Shown here one piece after another: positions 37,097 through 49,673 of a stretch of DNA of 64,000 bases. The DNA lies in assembly GCA_018398765.1 (NCBI GenBank), contig JAHBMJ010001361.1:35791-99790 (forward strand), read 5' to 3'. The notes under the pieces are model-generated. The model ran no database searches. It worked only from the letters and a program-made list of their open reading frames with translations, and had not been told where the DNA came from. The position numbers and the translations under genes were made by a program. This DNA comes from Chromera velia (Eukaryota; Sar; Chromeraceae). How positions within the stretch are numbered: position 1 is the stretch's first letter; every line of letters begins with the position of its first letter.

Positions 37097-38865
37097 CACA
37101 AAAGAGTCCGTCATTGAGAATTCTGACGTACGCAGACAGGTCTTCAGAGGAATCAGAAGCCCATGCACCCCGATTCTCCTGAGCTTTCTTCTGACTGTAC
37201 CTGAATTAAACCATCTCTGCATGCCGTCTAGCCTCCTTAATTCCAGTAAGGTTTTCTCTTTTTCTCGCCATAATCTCAGGCTGTATTGTCTCATCATAGA
37301 GGCCTCTAGCTCCTTCTGCATTAGGCCAGACAGTCAAAAGAGTTTTCTATCGGGGTCTTGCACTCATCCCAGCTACTAGAGCCCCAGGCTGTCTCCCGTG
37401 AGGGCACTCAAGGGATGCGTCCTTCTCCGTTGTGTCCGTGGGATGCGGGTTCTGGGAAATGGGAGGATCAGGGGGACTCCAAGTCGTTGGCATTGTCCCT
37501 GTAGGCATGCGTTAGGAGGAGACTGAGGGTCCAGGTTGGTCGGTCATGGATGGATTTTGTTCATGGAAGCTTCGTGATTGCAGTGCATGGGTCTCTCTCT
37601 CCCTCCCTCTCCCTCTCTCTCTCTCCTCTGTTTTCTCACTGTCTCAGAGTCTCTCTCTTTCTCTGTTTGTTTGATTCTGTTGTTTTTATCTTTTTCTTTC
37701 TCTGCATGTTTTGTGCTTCTCTCTCCTTTCCTTTCTTCTTTCCTTTCTTCTATCGTACCGGCCCTTGCAGGCCGCTTCTTTAGAGTCTGTTCTGTTTTGT
37801 CCGAGGTCTTATCCCACGGTCTGTAGACCTTGCAATTTTACTATTCAATTTGCCTGTCTGACCGCATTTGCATAGGTTTTCTGTGTCTGCCTACGCCAAA
37901 ACATGCATGTTTGATCAGCAAAAACATATGTTTGATCCAATGAATATGGCATAGTAGACTTCTTCACATCCTATATCTTGAGGTGCTAGCTTTTTCAAAT
38001 CCAAAGGAGCAACCATCTCATGACATTGTTTGTGTTGTCTCTGTGTCGTTGACTTCGTATAGTTTTCTGCAATGATTCCTGCAGAAGAGCAAATCCCGAA
38101 ATTTTAAAGGAAAAGAATCCTGAGGAGCAAACAGTATGCACAGCAGTAAGTTCACATAGATCGCTAAAATATCTGGTGCCTTTAATTTGGATGTGATGTC
38201 TGTACAAACGAAAGACGCTGCAGCGTAGGCGAGGGTCCGGTACAGAAGTGGGCATAGACATGTACAGTAGTGCCCCTGCTTGTCCTGCCTTTTATTGAAC
38301 CGGCTTCTGTCTCCCAAGAAGGCGTGTTCTGAGCAGCAGTAGAATCTGTAGGGGAATGCTGGGTTTCGCTAAGAAAATGGTTAGTCAATTCATTCTAATC
38401 TGATTCATTCATCTTTCAGTGCTTTTACTGTTCGATCACAGCTCCAAATGTAACAATTTTCTCAGACTTGTCTCTGGACATTATCTGTCTGTGGACATTT
38501 AAATGTAAATGATTACCAGCCTTACCTCATGCTGTGTGTTTCCTGCTGTGACTGACTGCAATGTACTTCTTAGAGATCTTTGACGGCGCTTCTTCTGTCC
38601 TGTATGTCCTTCTGCTGGCCCCCCGACGATCGATTATTTACTACTGACGCGTTTGTCTGACTGGATGAGCACCGTCGGAATTAATTGGTAATTCTGGACA
38701 GATGTCCCGCATGACCTCTTACTTCCTCTACGTCTACACGGACTCCTCTTTCGTCTTTGGCGCGGCAGGCAAGAAGTGGGGCCTGCTGAGGCTGCAGCAG
38801 CAAGCAAGAAGGGGGAAAGAGAGGGGGGAGAGGAGAAAAAGACAAGAAGAGACACCATCGCGGTC
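37097..38865. other. Region without a supported gene; one possible exon at its end
   Basis: 37.1-38.6 kb holds pyrimidine-rich DNA (37590-37750) and no convincing frame. At 38702-38864 (+) a GC-rich open stretch reads MSRMTSYFLYVYTDSSFVFG then basic residues (ARRGKERGERRKRQEE) and ends at GTCAGT, a donor-like site, right where a long polypyrimidine tract starts. It could be an exon of an unseen gene. Confidence 0.35.
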
Positions 38866-38892
38866 AGTTCTTCTTCCTCCTCTTCTTCTTTG

Positions 38893-38924
<32 letters not shown>

Positions 38925-39189
38925 CTTTTTTTCCTCTTCTTCTTCCTTCTCTTCTTCTTCCTCCTCCTCTTCTTCCTTTTCTTCGTCCTTGTCTTCTTCT
39001 TCTTCCTCCTCTTCTTCTTCTTCTTCTTCCTCCTCTTCTTCCTCCTCTTCTTCCTCCTCTTCTTTTTCCTCCTCCTCTTCTTCTTCCTCCTCTTTTTCCT
39101 TCTCTTCCTCCTCTTCTTCCTCTTCTTCCTCCTCTTCTTCTTCCTCCTCTTCTTCTTCCTCCTCCTCTCCTTCCTCCTCTTCCTCCTCA

Positions 39190-39224
<35 letters not shown>

Positions 39225-39271
39225 TTCTTCTTCCTCCTCCTCTTCTTCTTCCTCCTCTTCTTCTTCCTCGA

Positions 39272-39302
<31 letters not shown>

Positions 39303-39417
39303 TCTCTTCTTCCTCTTCTTCTTCCTCCTCCTCTCCTTCCTTCTGTTCTTCCTCGTCTTCCTCTTCTTCCTCCTTTTCTTCTTCTTCCTCTTCTTGTTCC
39401 TCCTCTTCTTCCTCTTC
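38866..39417 (+). repeat. Polypyrimidine tract, (TCY)n triplets, about 550 bp
   Basis: Almost pure C/T with a loose three-base period (TCT, TCC, CTC), broken by only a few G or A. Read as protein it gives poly-Ser, poly-Leu/Pro or, on the other strand, poly-Lys/Arg; none of these is likely to be a gene. It adjoins a purine tract on the same strand. Confidence 0.92.
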
Positions 39418-39436
39418 TGATTCGTCCTCGTCTTCT

Positions 39437-39605
39437 AACGGATGAGGAAAGAGGAAAAAGCAGAGAAAGAAGACAGAAAAGAAAGAAACAAGAGAGAGAA
39501 CGAAAAAGAAAAGAGAAGAAGAGACAAGACAGAAGAGAGAAGAGAAGAAGAGAAAGAGAGGAAAGAAAGAGAAATAGAAGGAAGAAGAAGAGAGAAAAAG
39601 AATAA
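39437..39605 (+). repeat. Polypurine tract
   Basis: About 170 bp of A/G (GAGAAAGAAGACAGAAAAGA and similar) follow the polypyrimidine tract after about 20 bp, so the strand asymmetry flips sharply. Confidence 0.9.
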
Positions 39606-41045
39606 AGAAATTGAATAACAGATATGGCTAAAACATTTCAAAGCCAACATCAACAATCAAATGGCCGGCACAAATGCTGGGGGTCAAACGACAAGCAAAG
39701 AAGGCTGCAAAAGAAAGGGAGCAGAAAGAGAACAGATACAGAAGTTTGCTCAGATACTTTGATTTCACGCATTACCTTTTTCGCCAGTCAGTAACAGAAC
39801 ATTTGCATATATGAAAAATTAAATTTTCTCACCACATCACAGAGCCACAGTGTGACTGCATAATATTTTTGAAGAGGAATTAAAAAAATAGTTTAGGAGT
39901 CGATTTTAAAGTTTTTTGACATTTACTGGGAGACACAATTCGGTTTCTGGGGGGGGAGCGTTGATTTTGGAAACTTGCTAGAAGACCTGACAAGAAGAAT
40001 CACAAATTAAAAAAAAAAAACATAAGGAACTGATATAACCATTCTGCAAAGCTAATCATCATAAATTTTGAAAGATATTATAAAATCCTGGACCACCGAA
40101 TTCTTTAATAAAGTTTCAAAAAAGAATTGAGAATAAAAACAAAAACATTTTAATCATGAATGCGGCTAGAATAACTTTTGAATAAGTATCAGACTAGATA
40201 CTAAACTTGTGTCAAATACTGTCAGCTAAATGTTTTTAGATCTCTATTGATCTCATCATATCTGATCACTTTTCTTCTAAAATTAGTTTAATAACACTTT
40301 AGTGCTAAAAAATTGATTTAAGAATTACTTAGCATGAATGTTTAACACTTTAGTGTTAAACAAATGGGCTAGCAAATGGAGGGGGAGGAGGAGTTTTCCC
40401 CTTTATTTACGTATTAGTTTATTTAGCAATTATCCTTGCTACAAACTACACTTAGTGTGCTACTAAGCTCAGTGTGACTATAATATGACTACAGAACATG
40501 TGTAAGTTAAACGTTTCATTGAAAAATTGATATTTTGTAAGATTTGCAATTAATATTAGAATTAATACTGCATTAAAAACCTGTAACATTTATGCCACCG
40601 GCCTTAGCGTCGGCCAGTAAAGCAAGTTCAAGCAACGTTACGTTCTAGGCAACGTTGAACGTTCAAAGTTTATTAAATTCAATTGAAAAAGCATAATAAA
40701 AGCATATAAGCCTTTTCTAGGCAGTGGATCATGGGGGGCACCCGGAACATAAATCCTATCTTATCACATCTATTTAATACTAGAATTATTGTAGGGGTGT
40801 AGGCCCTCAGCTAGTCGTAGCTGGGATCAGCTCCTATATACGGATAAAGGTTCTGTCATGCATGGGTAGTTCTGTTATCTCTGTTCTGTAAGACAAACAA
40901 CGGATGTCTTCATAGAGACTGCATGCTGCACAATTAATTCCCAACATGCATGCATACATGTATCCTACGCACGTTATGCGTACGTACTTCATTTCATCCT
41001 GATACAACTGCTTGTTAAACCTTCACAACGCTACGATTATAATCC
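39606..41045. other. AT-rich spacer
   Basis: No gene is seen. Composition is strongly AT-rich with poly-A runs. A repeated word AACACTTTAGTG(C/T)TAAA(C/A)A occurs near 40292 and 40346, and CAACGTTACGTT and CAACGTTGAACGTTC near 40635-40670. GC content rises towards 40600. Confidence 0.7.
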
Positions 41046-42055
41046 TGATTGATTGATTGATTGATTGATGCCAAACCCTAGGTGGAGTTAGAACTCCCGG
41101 GCGGCGCATACATGCATGGGTCTGTTCAATTATGCCAGCTGCAAGCTAAGTGGACGACAGTTATTCGAACTTAATCTAATTAATCATTTACTATAATATG
41201 GCAAGAAATCATAAAGAGGAGAGAGGGTTGAGAGCGCAAGAGCAATGTGATGAACTTGCGAACCCCCAGATCAGAAAAAGAGGCAGATGTAAAGGGTGAG
41301 TCACAACGAGTGAAGCGGTCTGATTGAATTAATGCCAACCACTACAAAAAGCCTTGTTCGGCAGTCCATCAGGAGCAAACAGAGAGCCGATGAATAAAAT
41401 CATCTACACACCGGCAGCAGGCTTCATAGGTGTACAGCTTTCTATCAGAGCAACCAACAGGCAGCCCACCTTGCCCGCCCATCGGGTTATATATCAGCAT
41501 GCGCAAAAAAGAAAAGATCGAGCCTCCCGTAACCGACAAGGCAGAACAGGGAAGGGTAGAGACAGAAGGAACACCGGAGGATGACTTGCTATACAGGAGG
41601 AAGACAAACATATGGCGGGAGGATGGGAAGTCGCGCTGCAAAGGGGTGAGTCTAGCAAGGAGGGGAAAGTGAGAGGAAGATCGCCCATCATCCTTAGAAG
41701 CTTTCATGCATTCCTTTGCAACTGTCTGTCTCACCTTGCCCTTGAAGAAAAGTGAGCCAGTGCCTTATGCCCTACAACCATTCTGCCCGTGTTGGGAAGA
41801 CAAATCGGGCTTGACCCTCAGCGAGCGGACAGAAATCAAATCAGCCCAACAAAACAGCCTGTCTATAGATCTTGTGAATTGTTGGCAGCAGTTATTCTTC
41901 CAGGCACGCAACATGGCTGCAGGAATAGTGTGTGTTGTGATAGAAAGAGAGTGCTACCAGTCAGCCACGCGGGAGCAGAGAAGGGCTTTACAAGGAAGAA
42001 GACCAAGGATGCAAAGAGAGGGCAGGTGGAGGCTGCGAGCAGACAAATGACCACA

Positions 42056-43517
42056 CTAACGGGCAAACCAAAGCTGCAAAGCATCAAGAGCAAGCAGGTC
42101 TGCATCCCGCACTAGCAGACATTCAAGGCAGTAGAGCGCTATGGGGGTCCAGCAGGCTCTAAAGATTGTTACCTGCGCATCAATGCTGAGCAGGCCCATG
42201 TTCGCAATCAACCCGATTACTCCTTCCAGAGCCCGCGAAGCAGAAGCAATACGGGACTCAATTGTCTTGTTCAAGCACCCCCCTTCAAAGAAAACACACC
42301 CCAGATATTTGTATTGGGATGTTCATTCAACTTCCCTCCCACCATACATGACTCTACCTGCAGACTGCCCCAGAGCCAAGGCAGACAGACGCAAGATTTT
42401 CATTTTCTTTAAGTTCACAGTCAATCCCCATTCTTTGCAATACCCTTCTAAGGCTGAGAACTTCTTTTGCAAATCTGAGACGGAATGAGCAAGGAAACAG
42501 AGATCATCCACATGATACCCCAGACTGCCTAAGATGCAGTTGTTAAGGAGGACAGGTTCGGGCTCTCTCTCAGGCTCCTCGACGCTGCCCTCCCCCATTC
42601 TGCTGTCTGACCATCCTGCTCCCTCTGCTTCTCTGTCTACGGCCCCCTCGTTCTTACTAACTGAACACATACGGGGAAGGTCATTAATATAGATAAGAAA
42701 GAGAATGGGAGAGAGAGCATCACCTTACTTTACTCCAGCGTCCTCCCAAAAACGCAAAGAGTCCCCGTCTACCTTTCCCCAGACCTCCCTGTACATTTCA
42801 TATATCATACACACATCTGCCTTACACATCTCTTCTCGGTTTCTAAATTAGCTTACCTCTCGGCACAGTGTCGAAAGCTTTGGAGAAGTCAACAAAGCCT
42901 GCCAGCAGAGCTTTCTTTTTCTTTTTAGAGGAAAGAATGGCAGAGACAAGCGCACCTACCCCTTTCCTCGTACCCACCCCTTGTCTGAAACCTAACTGCC
43001 TGACGTCAAGCTCAACTTGAGAGCGCACACGGCCATCCATCAGCAAACCAAAAAGTTTTGCGAAAGGGTTAACAACGTGAATAGGCCTCCATTCATTGGG
43101 AGAGGGAGAGGCAGGGCCTTTAGAGACAGGGCAGATACGCAGCACATTCCAGGAGGGAGGCCAGCAAGCAAAGATATGCATACAATTAAATAAAACAAAA
43201 AGTAAAAAACGAGAGAGCGCCGAGTGCGCAAAACAAAGGTCAAGCTGAGCGGGGGAGATTCTTTTAAGACCGGAGGCTTTCTTTCTATTCATTTTCTTTA
43301 GAGCAGAGGAGATTTGATGGAAAGAGAAGGGCAAAATAGAAGGGTGGAAAGGAGGAGGGGCAGGTGGGAGGGCGGAACGGAGAGGCTCTTCATTCTTGTC
43401 TTCAAACACCCCCGCCCAATGATTCAAGAACTCACCGTAACGTGGAGAAGGACGGGAAGCTCCCCCAGCTGAGGCAGCTTTTTTCTTTTTCCTCCAGATA
43501 GCAAGTAGGTCTAGCAA
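42056..43517 (-). pseudogene. LINE reverse transcriptase domain (frameshifted)
   Basis: 43517-42843 shows the usual LINE order: MNRKKASGLKRISPAQL, ICPVSKG, NEWRPIHVVNPFAKLFG, LGFRQGVGTRKG and motif A FVDFSKAFDTVPRGKL. A frameshift near 42.8 kb leads to the motif C region GYHVDDLCFLAHSVSDLQKK (42520-42461) followed by WGLTVNLKKMKIL. The thumb-like part (SRALEGVIGLIANMGLLSID) ends at 42056. A further frame change near 43.45 kb separates it from the endonuclease. Confidence 0.85.
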
Positions 43518-45882
43518 GCGGGTCTTTTAACAACTCTTCTTGTACCTTCTGGGCTTGTGCTCTCTCCCATGCAACTCTCTTTCTTTTGAACAGAGTACGA
43601 CGGACCCGGAGAAGCCTCTGCAGTCTATCGAACTCTATTCCCCTTCCATTCCCATCTCTCACTAGCTTCCATCTCTCGTCTGCTTCTCTAACCTCTTTCT
43701 GTAAAGCTTTACATTCTGAATCAAACCATGCCTCTCTCTTTGATCGTCTACCTTCTGGGCCAGGCCCTTTGTCCCCTGTCTGCTTGATCGGCCCTACCAG
43801 CATATGCCACCATTCCTCAACTAACCTGTGCAGATACGCACGATCGTCACCGCCCTCTGAAGTCAGCCCTGGTTGGGGATGCGGGGACACTGGAGGAGGC
43901 GGAGGAGCAGGCGGCTCCTTGAATGGTTCGATTTGCTCATGATAGGCCCAGAAGCCAGGCCATTGATCCTCAGCAAACGATCTTACCGCTGCTGCAAGCG
44001 GCGCGATTTCTTCATCAGAGACCGGGGCTATGCGGTTTGAACAGAAAAGGGGAGGACAATCAGAAAGGTTTTGGTGGGGTAGGAGAGCATCTTCAAATTC
44101 GGGTTCGGCCAAGGGAGGGGAGAAGGAGAAGGAAACGGTCGTACGGTCGGGGGAGGCAATACCATCAAAGTCAACCTCCCAATCAGAAACCCTCTGTATG
44201 GTAGATGGATCAGTAAGTACATAATCAATGAGGGAAGTAGGCGTAGACATACTGCTCTGTCTGGAATAGTGGGTGCACTCACCAGGAAAAACAAAGGATA
44301 ATTCTCCCCCTGCTTCTCCCATCAGTCCGTTCAAAGGAACAAGATTCGTATCACTACGAATCTGAATAAAGTCCCTCCCACTGCGGTCAACGTCTTTGCT
44401 GCACTGAGACGTGCGGACAAACGAGGGTCTGTCAGGCTCCTCCGAGCCCTCATCATTTTCTCCCCTCCCATCAACCCCCCCGGAATCCCTCGGCGGGAGG
44501 AAGAGATCTGCACGGGACCACAAAAGATTTTTGGGGACAAGGCTGCCTGAGTGCGCATTGAAATCCCCCATCACCACCTTGTCTGCCTCAAGAGGGACCC
44601 CCCCAAATACATCTTTCAAGAGGTCAGGGACCCTACTGTCCCTGTAAACGGACCAGGACCCGGGAAGGTAAAGACCGAATACATGCACCCTGCGCCCACC
44701 CACAGTAATCTTCACTTCAACTAGACTCGGGCCCACAAGGGAGATTTCGGGTTTCAGCTCGCTCCACCGTTCCTCTTTTACAAGCATACAAACACCCCCA
44801 CTTCTGCCGTCCCTATCATGGGCTGCTTTGCACGTACCTAGTTACTGCCGGTACCACTCATGGTGGCTGAAGTTTTTGCCTTTCCACCCCCCATAAGAGA
44901 TATCCCTCGTTACGTCCATTACTTCTGTGAAGATGGCTAGGTCGGGATCTTTCTCGGCCAGTCAACGGGAAAGGGAGCCGTTGTCTTCTTTACTTCTCAT
45001 CCCATTCACATTCAACAACGAAAAACGGACCGAGGCATCCCTCACTCTAGCCGCGGCTGCCATCTCTTTCTCTTTCTCTTTCCGCCACTCTTTCCAAAAC
45101 TCCCTTCGCAGCTCTTCACAGTGATTCAGGTTTGCTGCCGGCTCCCACGTGTGAGAGAAATTCCCGCCCCAGTCAACCAGGTATTCCTTTTCCCCCCCTT
45201 CCCCATTTATACGAGTACGAAGCACCCGCACGATCTCCCACTCCGGCTCTGGGCTGGCAGGCTCCCCCGCTTCACCCGGCTACTGTGACGTGCCATGCTT
45301 ACGGTTGCCTCCCCCGCGCTTTTTCCCTTTCCCCCTACGACGCTTCCTAACCGACCCCTCCTTCGAAACAAAAAACATATCAGATACAAAAGACAGAACA
45401 GACAAGCCCTCACTGGAAGGAGAAGGTGCCTGACTGCAAAGGGAAGGCAAACATGAAAGAGAATCAACATCAGGGGCATGAAGGGACGGAGAAGAATTAA
45501 ATAGAGGAGAAGAACAGTCTGACTTGCCTGCAAGGGCATCAAGCTTGCCGCCGCTCACAGATCCTTCATCCGTTGCGCACTCCGACAGAACATCAAAACG
45601 ATTGCCATGAAAGACAGAGGGAGGGGGAGAAACAGGGGCCAAGTGCCCTTTTCTACGTAGATTGAATTTCACATCACACCATTTCAATGAATCAAAAAAG
45701 ATATCGCAAGGTGCAGTGCCCGGGGGAGAACACAACTCATTGACAGAGACAGAAGACAACCAGGCACGCAAATCACACATCTCCTTTCTGAGAGCCTCCC
45801 TCTTTTCCAGGAGACCTAACGATTTCCTTTTCAGCCATGGGAGTCCAGTCGGTTTGGAGGGGGAAGGAGGACTCCCAACCAT
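43432..45882 (-). pseudogene. LINE ORF2 N-terminal part: chromodomain fused to EEP endonuclease
   Basis: One frame with three stops (TAG 45282, TGA 44964, TAA 44844). After a Ser-rich lead comes a chromodomain at about 45250-45090: EWEIVRVLRTRI, EYLVDWGGNFSHTWEPAANL, CEELRREFW. These correspond to the family's EYLVKWKGY...TWEP..NL core. Directly after, without a stop between, begins the endonuclease: RFSLLNVNGMRSK, DPDLAIFTEVM, VMGDFNAHSG, SLIDYVLTD and SPDRTTVSF. The last should be an S-D-H motif and has Arg for His. The chromodomain presumably guided the element to modified histones; that is inference from chromoviruses. Confidence 0.8.
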
Positions 45883-46094
45883 ACGCCCTTCCCCCCAACT
45901 CTTCCCGTCTCCATCCGAAACTAATGACTGCAGCCGGAGGCAGCACCCCCGTCTCCGTTTTCCAACTCGGGTCTCACTTGCACCGGGGTCTTGAAAACCA
46001 TACCACCCTCATAAGACGGCTGCGGGAGCTGTTTGGCTTGCTGTTGTTGCTGTTGGGTGTGTATTGCAAAGTTTAACGCAGCAGCGCTCGAGGT

Positions 46095-47026
46095 TTACGG
46101 CACCGCGGCTGCCACCGCATTCTGCTGCGCGACCGCGGCTGCCAGTGGCGAGCCCATCATATGAGAGTCGGCGGCCGAATTTTGTTGGGGCGGCATAGGG
46201 GGGAATAGGTGCTGCTGCAGTGGTGGTGCAGGTGCTCTAGGAATCGGTTGAGCGGACTCACTCACCCCTTCCTTCAGCAGAAAGGTCTGAGCCCTCTCTT
46301 TGTCCTTAGTGGATGCCCCAGCATCGCCAAGTGTGCTTTGTGCCCAAAAAATTCTGCTGGCTTTCTCTTCTTCCTCCGTCTTCCTAAGCACACACTTCAC
46401 AGATCCGGTAGGAGCAAGGAAGAGGACGTTGTACTGCACAGGCCTTGAACAGATCGGGAGTGATCGGGAGCGCAGGCCTTGAACAGACCGTCAAACTCTT
46501 CCACATCTTTTTTGCGTTTGAATTCGACAGTGAGTTTGGAGACCCACTTGTAGTTCTTGCTGTATAAGATGGATTTCGCAGCCTCATACAGCCGGGAAGA
46601 ACGGGAGATCACTTCATCTGTCTAGCACACTTGGCCATTGAGAGAGAAAAAAAAGGTGAGCAAGTCTCTGAGGAAGGATTGGAATTGCTGCCACTTCCTT
46701 GCCTCATTGAGAGAGAGGCCCAGCACCACATGCGAGCGAGGGACGGGGTCTTTCTCCTCATCGGAGGGCTGAAAACTCAGCACGGTTGATTCGATCTTCT
46801 CGATTAACTTCTCACATTTCTTAACCCTTCTCTCATTCTGATCAATCTGGTTGTCAAGGTTGTCAATCTTTTTTGCAACGATGTCAAATCTGCCGTCGAA
46901 GTACTCCCTCTGAGAAGCTGTCTGTTGGTCAAACAGTGCTTTTATTTTAGGAAGGGTGGCCCCCCCGCTGCCAGAGGGGAGATCGGAGCCACTAAGAGGG
47001 CCAGCCGATATTCCACAGGACATCAT
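46095..47026 (-). pseudogene. LINE ORF1-like protein with coiled coil
   Basis: 47026-46622 contains a heptad-like stretch, IVAKKIDNLDNQIDQNERRV and KKCEKLIEKIES, followed by SHVVLGLSLNEARKWQQFQS. After an in-frame stop the frame continues with [20 protein letters not shown], and after a frame change with a Pro/Ala/Gln-rich end (to 46095). Coiled coil plus a small globular part resembles L1-type ORF1 RNA-binding proteins; no exact family is claimed. Confidence 0.6.
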
Positions 47027-47302
47027 AATGGCGTTTCAGCAACAAGGAGGGAAAGATACACTCGGTGGAGACGGCTGTTGTTTTTTGGTGAGAACTCCCT
47101 CGTTTTAAGGAGATTTGACACAAGAGTTTCGAGGCTTACACTCAGTGATACAAAGGAAGTAAAATCGTTGTTTGAAAGTTATATGTTAATTGCCGTTAAG
47201 TATAAATGCATGTAGTCTACCAATAATTGAAATGATGAAACTCTAACTATTATGTATTAATCAAATCTGGAATCAAATCAACCAGTATTTTTGTAGCATT
47301 GT

Positions 47303-47520
47303 GGAGGTTAGAGTGTGACTATGATAAGCATTCGTGTCAGAACCGCGTCTACAGTGGGCGCGGCGTCGAGCGCACCACACAGCATGTATGCAGAATTAAT
47401 GGTGCTCGCATGCAATCAATAGCAAGTCATCTGTTGTTTAGCTTGAACCCAAGAGATTGCAGTACTGACTTTATATGATAGAACTTTAATCTTATGAGCC
47501 CCGTACGCTACCTGACATGG
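47303..47520. repeat. Dispersed repeat R1, distant copy
   Basis: TGTAGCATTGTGGAGGTTAG through CCCCGTACGCTACC is repeated at 54822-55043 almost base for base, and its first 90 bases again at 54000-54090. The junctions to unrelated DNA on both sides are sharp. Confidence 0.9.
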
Positions 47521-48595
47521 TTAGCAGAGCAGAGTTCGACCACGGACTGCTGCTCTTCCATTGAATCTTGATATGAGACGACTCTCTGTATCGATTGAAT
47601 AACAGTTGTCAGCCTGTCTTCTGCACCAAAGAGAATTCTTTTGTGTGCATAGATTGTGAGCCTTGGAAGTTCTTATGCTTCAGAAAAATGGTAGGACAGA
47701 AAGGGAAAGGGGCCGAAAGATTGGCGGCAGTTGCCTCTGTGATCGACATTGCCGACAAACTTCGCAACGTCTCGGTCGGTGCGGTCAAGGAGAAGGGCAA
47801 CGCTGTTGATACGGATCTCTCAGAGCTTGCAGAAGAGTTGAGACCCTGGTTGCTCACTGCTGCGATGCCTTGCACAGAGGGAGAGAAGCCTCAGAAGAGA
47901 GAGAGAGACCCGCAAGAGGCAGAAGCGAAGGGGAAAAAGAAAAGAAAAGCAAGAAGAGCCCCCCGATTCTCCGCAAAACAGTGGTTGCAGCATCCCGCAG
48001 CTGCACAGCTCGATGACAGTTCTAGAGAAGTCTTTAACTGACTGTACTGACAATTGAAACTTTTGTACTAGAAAGTGACTTTAAAAAAATTAGTTTCTAA
48101 AACATTAAAATAGATAGTTTAACCTTTAAACTAATTGATTTTCATAATTTATTTAAGACTATTTAAGCTTAGTAAGATGTTTAAAAAATGAAATAAAAAA
48201 ATGTATATATAGAGTATATATTTTTTCAAAACCATAAATTATCTGGTACCTATCATCGTAAATTAACGCTAAGACAAAAACACAATAAAAAATGTATCTG
48301 AATGGCTCTGAATCGATCTGATTGAAACATTTCTTCTCATGATCATAACTGTTTTGTTTTCAATTCATATGAGGCACTGCTCAACGGCGGGCGTGTCAGG
48401 GGCAGGGAGGGGGGAGGGGGGGAGCATCTCAGTATATATCAAACATGCACACCCGTAAACGCCACCTGCAGAAATATGTGCACACAAACAGAAAGTCAGT
48501 CGAATCGCCAGAATACACATAAAAGAATGTATGCAAACATAACCTGTATCTTTAATTTGCATCAAAATGATACATGAAAGCAGGAAGACCGAAAT

Positions 48596-49310
48596 TGGGA
48601 AAGCAATCGGATGGGTAGGAAGGCCGAAATCGGGAAGGCAATCAGGCGGCCAGGAAGGCCAAAATTAGAAGGCAGTCAGGCCGCCAAGAAGACCAAAATT
48701 GGAAGGCAGGCATGTAGGCAGAAAGAACGAACTCTGGGAGGCAGTCAGATACACAAGAAGGCCAAACTTGGGAAGACAGTCGGGCCAGCAGGAAGAACAA
48801 AATTGGGAAGGCCATCGGGTAAGCAGGATGACCGAAATTAGGAAGCGTTAGGAGGAAACTTAGGCGGGAAGGAAGGCCAAAATAGGGAAGGCAATTAGGC
48901 AGGCAGGAAAGCCGAAATTGGGAAGGCAACTGGACAAGCAGGAAGGCCGAAATTGCGAAGTCAGTCAGGCAGAGAAAGGCCAAAATTTTGAAAGCATTGA
49001 GGCAGACAGAAAAACTGAAATTTGGAGGGCAGTCAGGCAGGCAAGAAGGCCAAAATCGGAAAGCAGTCAGCATGGCAGGAATGCAAAACTCTAGAAGGCA
49101 GTCCGGCAGGCAAGAAGGCTGAAATTGGGAAGACAATCGGGCAGGCAGGAAGACCAAAATTGGGAGCGCGGCGAAAGCCAAAATTAGGAAGGCAATAGGG
49201 CAGGCAGAAAGGCTAAAATTGGAAAGGCATTTAGCCAGACAGAAAGGCTGAAAGCTGGAGGGCAGTCAAGCAGGCAAGAAGGGCAAAATTTCGGAGGCAG
49301 TCAGGCAGGT
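48596..49310. repeat. About 30-bp minisatellite inside the TIR element
   Basis: Units of the type GGCAGGAAGGCCGAAATTGG + GAAGGCAGTCA repeat for about 700 bp with many substitutions and small length changes. A 179-codon minus-strand frame over it is a by-product. Confidence 0.9.
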
Positions 49311-49673
49311 AGAAAAAAACACAGGCTCGGCACGTAGGGGCGCTGCTCCCTTTCGCAGTCTGAAGACTGCGGCCTTAACAAAAATGCAAAGACCTACCTC
49401 TGGAGGAGTTGAGGAAGGACTGGGAGCCAAAACAAGCATCTCCTGGAGGAGACCCACGACCTGCAAAGAGCAGAGGAGGGGGGCAGGGGTGAACAACATA
49501 CGCAAAGGGAGACGGCAGTTTTGTGCCTTGCCGAGGGCAGACCGGTCAGTCATTCAAAAACCACAATGGCCAGGTTGCAGCCACATAAGAACACTTATAG
49601 ACATCGTACAAAGCCTTCTGCATGCACCAAGAAAGCTCATCTCTGCAAACAAGATTTTTTCAATTCCCTCACT

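Larger units (their letters stand above)
41046..47030 (-). mobile_element. Decayed LINE (non-LTR retrotransposon) with chromodomain-endonuclease-RT polyprotein
   Basis: On the minus strand the order is: a first open frame with coiled coil (47026-46095), then a second with a chromodomain, an EEP-type endonuclease and a reverse transcriptase (45882-42056), then about 1 kb of 3' sequence ending in a CAAT-type short tandem repeat (41069-41046, GATT on the plus strand). A short repeat tail in place of poly-A is known from some LINE clades. Both frames carry stops and frameshifts, so the copy is dead. The parts are listed separately. Confidence 0.85.

Noticed and set aside
38776-39420. Open frames of poly-Ser, poly-Leu/Pro and poly-Lys/Arg
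   Set aside because: They simply translate the polypyrimidine tract in all frames.
48642-49181. A 179-codon minus-strand frame with LP-rich repeats
   Set aside because: It is the translation of the 30-bp minisatellite.
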